A DNA stretch of 64,000 nt, from the NCBI RefSeq assembly GCF_030867145.1, contig NC_134417.1, positions 11,633,577 through 11,697,576 of the forward strand, in the 5' to 3' direction. The DNA comes from Opisthocomus hoazin. Lineage: Eukaryota; Chordata; Aves; Opisthocomiformes; Opisthocomidae. The translations under genes and the position numbers were made by a program. Below, one piece after another: positions 55,301-64,000 of the stretch (positions within the stretch are counted from its first letter, which is position 1; each line of letters starts with the position of its first letter). Under the pieces are notes generated by a model. That model saw only the letters and a list, made by a program, of their open reading frames with translations. It made no database searches and was not told the origin of the DNA.

Positions 55301-58300
55301 CATAAATGCTTCTGTCGGCTTAAAGGGCTTCTAGTTCATTGAAGAAGCAAAGCAATGGGGAGGGAGCCACCGAAGGAGACACTTGAACAGCTTGAGAGCA
55401 CAAAATATGTGCTCAGTAGAACTCCATTGAAAAATCTTTTTATTACAAGAGTCTCTGTGGTCACAGATGCTTATCTGTGTAATTGTAAGTGATGCCCTAA
55501 GGATTAAGGCTATTCCTGTTTGAAGTTCAGACAGCAAGCATTTTTATTTACTTTGTGCTTAATGTCAACCCTTTTTAGAGCAGGAAAAAGTCTTATGAAA
55601 GAGAAAGTTAGAAAAAAGTGGGTTTTAACTGTATAGTAGGAAACGTCTTTAGGCTTGCATGTACCCTTATGAAACAATGTAGTCCCTCTTCTCTTATTTA
55701 AGCAACAGCCATGAGCTCTAGTGAAGGAATACTTCATACTTCCAGATGCCAAAAGGATTCATTCTGAAAAAAGTTGTTTAATAACAAAACAAGAAGTGTA
55801 CTGAACCCAGCACTACTTGACTCAAACTGCACACAAACTTAGAAAAGTAAGTAACATGAGAAGGAATATTTTAATGAATAGAAATCTTAATCAGCTAATT
55901 ATCTTTAGAAACTGATTTATTATGTATGATTTGACCCAAAAGAAGTGGAAACCATATGTCTAGCAAACAGCAGAGTATGTATGTCACGGTGGAATTTTAT
56001 CTATGTTGATATTATAGAAACCAAGTTATAAAATAAGATGTTCTAATTTTTTTCAGAGTTTACAATTCTAGCATTAAAACCAGGAAGTTTCTGTATGACG
56101 AACAGTGGAGATCGTATCTGACTATTCAAGACATCCACTATCGGGAATTTATCTCCTGGGTTTAGATTTTAAATGAGCCTGGCTGCATTTTTCCTTCTAC
56201 TAAACTGTGCTGTTGAAGAACAACGCAAATAACAGAGCACATTCTAAAACAGAAAAGAAAAAACTGCAGCTAAATTAATTATGACTAAAGTAATTTTAGG
56301 AATTAAATTTTCACTTACTAGGAATATATATCATCATACATCTTGTGTATCATTTTTAGCTGATTGTTATATTTATGTATTCATACATGTAATTTTCATA
56401 TAATGTATCATGTATGTATTTAGCACGTTCAGCTGACAGACCCCCGAGTCACCAAAGGCTTTAAAGCAGACATACTCAGCCTTTTTTTAAAGTGAACATG
56501 CCGAAAGGAGCCAAAAGCTTCCCGTCTCTGAAGTGAGATGGTATTGGCACACAAAATGGCAACCAAGAGCAAGAGAGTTCTTTACAGAGAAAGCTGAGAC
56601 TTATCAATGGAGTCCAATTAAAAAGTTTGCGAATAGCCTCCTGCCCAGTGTGCCTCACGGGGTGAATCCCTCGACTCCATTTGGGCAGCTTTCAGCAGCC
56701 GCCGAATCTGTACGTAATTCACACAGCTCCCCGTTATGTTCCTAGGGAAACACCATGCTTGCTGGGTCCGGGTCTGAGGCTTTTCTCTGCTGTAAGCGAG
56801 CCCTTCTGTTCCTTTCAGCTTTCCTGCCTGCTGTTCCCAGCTTGCTGCCCCTCTGCCTGCCCTCCCCACCCTCAGCACCTCGGCTGCTGCTCCGGGCAGG
56901 TCAGTGCTTCTCCAGGCAGCCTGCTGCTCCTCAGGAGGCTGCAACCAGAACGCAGGAACGGGCAGTCTACCCCTCCGCTCTCCCTGCCATTTAGCCAAGG
57001 CTCACACGTAGAATCCGTGCGTAGGCCAGAAACAAATGAGTAGAAGAAACCTTTGTCCCACCATTAACTCTTCAGTGTTATTTTTCCACCTGCATGTTAA
57101 TCACAGGGTGAGAAATCTGCCCCAAATGTAATTGAAACGGAAAGATGACAATGATAAAACCAGTAGAATACTCACAGCTTTGTAAATAAATGCAATGCAG
57201 GAAATTCAAATTATTTTTTTTGCACAAAGATACAAACTTTTTCCAAGTTAGCAGCTGAGGATTGCAAATGAGGTTTTGTGTCTTTCCCCTGTAGAAATGG
57301 CACTAACGGCAAAACCTGAATCCCCACTGCTTTCCCCTAGATCTAGAATTTCTTAGGTCTGCGTTCAAGAATGCTATTTAATAATAATTACTGACTGTTT
57401 CTTAAGCTGCATAAACAATTCCTACTCCCAGCTAAATACAGAGTTTCCAGTTTGTGGCTTATTTGTCTCCCAGTTTACTCAAGGGTATGTAGATAAGATG
57501 AACTAGGTTTGTATTTTGGTAATTTGAATTCTTAACTATTAAGTGAAGAGGCCTAATTTAATACAAAACTTTGAAATCAAGCCTCCTCCTGAGAATGTTT
57601 TAAAATACAGAATACATATTTACAAGACATATATTATAGCTGCCCTACCTAGACTTCACTGTGGTTATTGACGTAATGACTTAGGATACGAACAAAAAAA
57701 TCTGCTCTCATTGAGATCGTCTCAACCACTTGACAGTTATCAAAGGGGAGGGAACAGGTATAATGGGATTTCATGATCAGACTTCAGGCAGATGTTTAAT
57801 ATTTCCTGGTGTTTATTTGAACACTGTTTTGGGCAATATACAATGGATTTGAGAAATCTGCTGTATAGTATACGTTGTGTTAAGAATATGAATTCATTGC
57901 CTGCTGTTCTCTGAAACAGCCTATGCAAATAACCATTTCCTCTTCAGTGACTTCAGTGTTTTAAATGTGATTAACTCTGTATTTTTCTGCCGTAGTTATA
58001 CAGGGCAACAGCAGTCATTCCTCTTGAATATTGGTTAATAACCTTTAATAACCTTCTGAACAACTTTCTTCTATGTGCCAAATTTCAGTCATCCAACTTG
58101 ACATGAAGTGGAAGGATAGCAGCTTTACAGCAGCCTTAACGCTACGGGTGGTGTTAATGCAGTGACTGACTATGCTTAGGGTGTGTTTAAATGTGAAGAA
58201 CACAGCACTAGTCTTTATAGCACATACGAAGTATGGTTCCTTCATCAGCTTCATAAATCATCTTCCACACAGGGAAACTGCACTGTGGTTTTGGCCAGAA

Positions 58301-61300
58301 ATTGCAAGTGGATCTGCTCTTTAGGATGACTGTAAGTACTTTGTTTTATTTGTATTATGGAATTATTTAAAAAATTCAATTTCTGTGGCCCCAAATTTGC
58401 TAACGAATAGATCTCTTAGATGTAGTCAATATGTCTTTGGATGGAATGTTAGAATGTGCAATTAGGATTGCACAAATTACGCAGATGGGCCTTTATTATA
58501 AATGATCTTCTCTTTCTTCTGTTAGCAAACAATTTAGTAAATAAATAAAACCTGAAGATTGATGGTATTACAACAACAAAGTATCCATTACAGTTACAGC
58601 AGCAGAGAACAGCAGTAAAAAGGATGTAGCATATTTCCGTCTATTTTTGTAGTTAAAGATTTTATTTTCTCATAGGCTCTGTGATTATAACAGACCACTT
58701 TTTGACAGAGTTTTCTTTCACATGTTTTCCATGGACTAAATCGTGCTCCTCCTGCTCAAATAATTCCATTCCTGTACAGGAGGTATCCCGTTCCTGTGTG
58801 CGCAGCATCTCCCCATGCACAGGGGAACAGGGTGGGGAGAAGACACGGCAGTCTTACTTACTATGTGAGCACTGGAGTGTGGATTTTTCTTGTCTTTATC
58901 TGCAGTATGAATCTGAAAAAAACTTCACCTGAGCCATTATATATTTAAAAACTTATATTTTACCATCATCTGGTAGTAACCACGGTTGCCTTTAAAGTAT
59001 GTACAGATCATTTAAATGTACTAGCTTAAGTATAGTTTTCTTTCAAAGGATTGTATCTGGCAGTAGGAAGTAAAATGAACATTTTTAGATTGAATTATGA
59101 TTAGCAAGCAATGGAAAAGGAAGCCTGTTGTATATGTTTGTTTAAATGTGAGAGAAATTGGAAAACACAATTTCAAAATAATTAAAAAATGTTTATCGGT
59201 GGCACTTTTGGGAAAATGTGCCACTGGGAATGAGACCTGCAGGAGCCTTCAGAATCAAAAGAAATTAGCATATGCATCCTATGTAGCTCTGATCCTTTTT
59301 TATATTATTCCTATAGTGTTTGTTTATAAAACTAGATTCTAGATTATAAAGTTTATCTACTGTCCTTCCAAAACCACAGATAGTTAAAAATCAACAAAAA
59401 TTAGTTGCAAGGAGGTTATAATTTTGTTTAAAATTATTTAATAATTTGCTGTCAGGGTAGTATAATCTTGAAAAAAACCCTGTAAAACAGTCAGACCAAA
59501 AATAGAGAAATGGTGGAATTCCCACACATTCAGACTAGAAAAAAAATGCTGACTTATTTTCCATTTTCAGAGTTCTTCATTCCAACTTTCTCTTTCAAAA
59601 TCATAAACAGATTGACTGTGTAACATAGAAAGTTAATATTATCTTAACTTGTAAGTCTTGTGACTTTGTCTGGGCATTCTACAATTGTACTCACTGTAGG
59701 GATACTCCCTACCAATGAATCTATCAAGAACAGATGGATGTAGGACTTCACTGAAAAAACGCTGAGCATCTTCAGCATCATTTACGGTTAATGAGAGATG
59801 AAGGTCGTTAACCTTTTTACAAATCTAGCTCTCATGGAGTGGCAGAAATATTCACAAAGAGTTAGTAGATAACCTGAGATGAATAAATTAGTCAAGAGCT
59901 GTTTCTGTATACCAGCTGGTTAAATATTTTTGTTATTTCAGTTTGATGCCACCATCACCAAGGTGGATGTAATACACACTGTTTGGATTAGGAAGTAAAA
60001 TGAAACATACCCCAAAACAAGTAGGTTACAATATATTTTTTAAGGGTTGAAGGAAAACTACATGGCAATGGTTTATATAATACAGTGAATTTTCTGCTAA
60101 ACAGTACATAAAAGCTAGCTTGCTGTAATTTTTTTTTCGCTAATGTATACTCAGAAGGACTAATAATAGGCCTTATGAGTCACAAGCATTCATTAAGTAA
60201 GCCACTAGAGTTTTAAAAACATAACAGTTGAGATCTAGTCTGTTTGAAGTGAACAAGTAAATTAATGTTTTAAAAAAATAGTGACTCTTTTAAAAACATT
60301 ATGATAATATGCTTCTAAATATTTAAGATCCTTTATTCTACGCAAACCCAGCATGTTAATTACTAGATTAGCAAAAATGCCTTTCAATACCAAACGTGAA
60401 CCCATCTTCTAGATTTTGAAACGCATTTGGAATGCTTGACTCCCTCATGGTGGTCCCAAGGGGAAATGTGTTAGTCTGCCCCGTGTTTACTCAAGAAGGC
60501 ACAGCTTAGGCATAGCATTTGGTTTTCAGTGGAGAGCGGCTTTTTACTTCGGTTATCCAGCTGGCTTGATATGGGTGCAATTAAATCAAATGATTTGTTC
60601 AAGACCATTAAGGGAATCAGTGACTCTACTGGGAGAAGAAAGTTGGACTGGGAAAACTGAAAATACTAGTTCCCATCACAGAAAAATTTCTCGGTAGCAT
60701 TTAAGTAAATTAGAGGGGCAACTTATTGTATTTCACAGTCATCTGCACAAACCACCAGCATTGTATAGACTAAATTTGCATCAGCAGAGAAATGTAGATG
60801 GAGAAGGAAAACTGAATGAACAAAAAATTTACGCTTTCACATGATAGATATCTAAACAGACATACCAGATAAAGAACAGAGAAATTTAAATGAAAATTTG
60901 TCTCCCAAAGCTTTTTGGTTTTATGGGTATCAGTTTTAGGGGGAAAGTTTGGCTGTATAATGAGTCTTTCCTGCTTGTCTCTAGTAATTTATTTACCAAC
61001 GTATATGAACTGTAATTCTAGGATTTTTCTAATTTATGTGTGTTCAAAGTTCCTTTGTTGGTTTTTTTTGCTTAATTATATTTTCTTTTTCCCATTTTTT
61101 AACAACCGAGACATGACAATGCTATGGTGAGACTATCATGTTGGTATGATACCGCCACTTTCATCAGTAAGATCAGATTACTGCAAAAGACTTTTGCCTG
61201 TTGCATTCGTTGATTACTGATAAGAGTAACAAGTTGTCATCTTCTATGATAACAGAAGGCAATTACATATGTACAGTGGCTCATAACTGGCATAAAAGCA

Positions 61301-64000
61301 TTTGGTGGTAATGGAAGAGTGAAATTTAGCATTTTCTAATGTTGTTTCAGAGGCAGGACATGGTGCTCCAGCAAGGACAAAGACTACTGCAATTGCTTTC
61401 TACCCTCTCCTTCCTTCCAAACCCTGCCCCACTTCTCCAGGCCTTTCATTCCCTCCAACATCAATTTTTCAGCAGTTTTCTGTCTTTATAGACTCTTCAT
61501 TTCAGCCTCAGTCTCTTGGCTTAGCCAGTGCTGGCTTTCTCCTTGGCTTGCTGCCCGAGTCCCCTGCTGAACTCAGGATGTGGTTCTGCCAGTGTAATTG
61601 TGGGCTGCTACTGAAAGGGACAGTCCCATTCCTCCTGCTGCCTGCCCTGGTCGCCCCTGTGAGCCGAGGCAGGGAGCTAAACATGTATGATTCGTTTTCT
61701 CTTGGTTCAGCTCTCTGAATTGGGTCACCATGGGGTGAAATGAACACCAGTGCTAAAAACCACAACCAGGGCTGGAAGGGACAGTGGAATAGGGAGAGGA
61801 GGGACCATCTGTTTTAGCAGCACTTCACAATTAACCTGAGTTTCATTGTTAAACTTCATTTTCAGCCCCAAACTCCTCACCCTGCCTTTCCTGTTGTTCA
61901 TCTTTCCTCCTTAGCCCCTCTTCCTACTGGCCTCCCATTTGCCCCTGCCCTTTCTGCTCCCATCCCAGAGTTGCCCATCAGCTAATGCCAGCTGTCTTGC
62001 CCAGCTCCTTTTTCTGCCTCAGTCCTTGTGCTTCACCGGTCTCCCGCAGACAGACCTTGTCTGTAACAGTGCCTGCGGTCCCTCACTCAATTGCTGTTTA
62101 CAAAGTATTAGCTTGAAACGGGACAAAAATGCTTCAGCAAGTAAGACAGATAGCTTGTATTCATAAACTCTTCTCAAATCAGCTTTAATTAAGAAGAGCT
62201 TTCACTTGTCCATGAAAAAATTCTGAAACTTAGCTCTGACTGCCTGTGTTATGAAATGGATAAAACCCCTAGGAGTTATGAAGTAAAATTCCTACACATT
62301 GAGCTTTCCTCACTTTGAGCCCTTTGTATTGAAAACAAGCAATGAAATAGTTTTAAACAAGAGTTAGAAGCTCTTTTTCCTACTGTAAACAAATGCTGAA
62401 TATCTGGGCAAAAGTCTCCTCTGCGTAATGCAAGTCAACTCCCATTGACTTAACAGGAGTTGTCGTGCTATATATGAGCGCGGGATCTTGTCTCTGTGAA
62501 TAAAGGAGTTTTTTCAAGAGTGAGGGGGCTCTTCACAATGAATGCATTTTTACCAGGCCTTTCTGATTCATTGGCAAACTACCAAACACAAGGACTGTTT
62601 CTGTAGTCTTTTTACTCTCACAATGACAGACATTTTCTTTTTCATTTTTAGTGGGAAGTCTTTTGTATTTTTTTTTTCTCATGAAAATGTGTGTCCTAGG
62701 TTTCTTGGTATTTTGTACAATGAAGTAGAAAGTATTTCTCAGTCATAATATTTTTGAAGTTGATCCCTCCTGGCTTTATCATGTATCTTCTAATCCTGGT
62801 TTAAAACTCAGAGCTGAGGATGAAGGTGCAGATTTGGGTCTAACTTAGGCATACATCGCTTGCAATTCAAAAGCTGCTTTGGAGCTAGACTGGGCAGACG
62901 CCTGTGGAAGTTAAGCAGCCCCAGGGAGGTTTCCAGGTGGTGCCAAAATTGTGTCTTGCTGTGGTCCACCCTAGACCCAAACTAGAAAAGAAAGGGGTGG
63001 CTTTCTAATCTCCAGGAATCCTCCAGCAGGCCAAAGTGAAATTCCCTTTAGCAACACAAAAGAAATTTAGCTCATGCTAAAGAACTGTACTCTGTAGAGT
63101 TTCTGTAAACTACAGCAGTCTTGCCTCCTACTATATTTTTTTTTTCCTGGAGTTCTGTGTGACAGTTCTTTTTTAAAAGGACTTAGCAGGTATCTTTATA
63201 CAATTAATGTTTTAAAAGTTTGGAATTTTTTGTCGTATGGTTTACATTTTGTATCATCGTCACACATTATTTTCTTGACAGTGAGTCAAGGTGGTTTTCT
63301 TCCTGCTGTGCTTTGGAAAACACATATTACCAATTACACCATTACAAAGATCAGCTGTGCAGATAAAACTGCCTTTCCAGCGAAACAGGAGATTGTAAAC
63401 TGAGGCCCATTCCTAGTGCTGAACAGTCTGTGAGGCGATGAGCCTAAACCTGACGATATCAGACATCCATATTCACAAAAACCAGCGTCACTCGTTCATT
63501 TCCCTCTGTGGAACCAACTCAAATACTTCAGTAACCTGCTGACCAAACATGGGCAAAATCCCTGTGGACAGCAGAGACAACTGGTCTTGCTTTCTGGACG
63601 GTGTCTGCAGGTAGAGGATACTGCTTCTGACCTAGAACGTCGCATTGCAATGTTATTTGATGGTAAGCAAAGTCTTGCTGCCTATCTGCACACAACTGGA
63701 TTCCTTCCAAAGCTGAATTAAAACCTCTCTTTAAACAGTGTATCTAATCTCATGCTGAAAACCCAAGCAAAGGTGTACCCGCTATCTCTCCTGATATAAA
63801 CTGTTTAAATATTTAATTGCCCTCACAGTCAGGAAATGTCAGCCTTAAGTTTGTTTAGCTACAGTTTCCAGAATATGGATACCATTGCCTGTGTCAGCGA
63901 GGTTGACATGGTCATACTATCAAGATCTCTTTTCTATATTTAAGTACCTTTGCAAAGTAACCCAGTCTCTTGTCAGTTTTTTTCTTTCAGAAGCTGAATA
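46311..64000. other. Intergenic DNA downstream of GRK7
   Basis: About 17.7 kb in which I recognise no coding exon, RNA gene or CR1 copy. It is AT-rich, including an AT-rich stretch near 49500-49800. GC-richer or pyrimidine-rich patches occur near 56640-57000 and 61380-62100. Poly-T and poly-C runs occur at about 54825-54839 and 53417-53426. ATP1B3, the next gene in human, was looked for through its conserved protein segments and not seen, so it probably starts beyond the window. Confidence 0.6.

Noticed and set aside
56681-57043. 120-codon frame and overlapping - strand 126-codon frame in the GC-richer patch
   Set aside because: Mutually overlapping, low-complexity Pro/Leu/Ser/Cys translations with no family and no splice context.
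62890-62935. Stretch with cctgtggaagttaagcag, resembling the middle of 5S rRNA
   Set aside because: Only about 13 bases resemble 5S rRNA. The flanks do not match and no internal control region is evident.

Overview
This window is ordinary vertebrate nuclear DNA, almost certainly from a bird. The evidence is threefold: AT-rich DNA with sparse, intron-split coding sequence; CR1 LINE copies with the avian-type 3' end of ATTCTATGA repeats; and the gene order RASA2 - RNF7 - GRK7, all on the + strand, which matches the block known from human 3q23 and its avian counterpart. I cannot name the species.

Layout. 1-2.2 kb: the last three coding exons of RASA2 (Ras GTPase-activating protein), then a probable 3' UTR to about 4.6 kb. 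4.6-15.3 kb: intergenic DNA with a 5'-truncated CR1 (about 11.18-12.78 kb, + strand) and a second CR1 3' end facing it (about 12.87-13.26 kb, - strand). 15.4-16.2 kb: a strong CpG island holding the first exon of RNF7 (RBX2/SAG). 18.8 and 20.3 kb: the two other RNF7 exons, completing a 114-residue RING-H2 protein. 25.0-45.6 kb: all four coding exons of GRK7, the cone opsin kinase, giving an intact 551-residue protein with a C-terminal CLLL prenylation box. Its second intron (14 kb) carries a short CR1 fragment. 45.6-64 kb: no coding exon recognised. ATP1B3 follows GRK7 in human, but I see none of it here.

The three genes share no pathway. RASA2 turns off Ras at the membrane, RNF7 is the RING subunit of cullin-5 ubiquitin ligases, and GRK7 phosphorylates light-activated cone opsins. 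They are neighbours through conserved synteny, not operon-like coupling.

I did not find a convincing undescribed system. The items most worth a second look are a perfect 24-bp palindrome in GRK7 intron 3 (43411-43434), a perfect 10-bp-stem hairpin at 8039-8066, and a set of exon-like open segments with good splice sites between RASA2 and RNF7 (notably 2751-2909) that match nothing I know.
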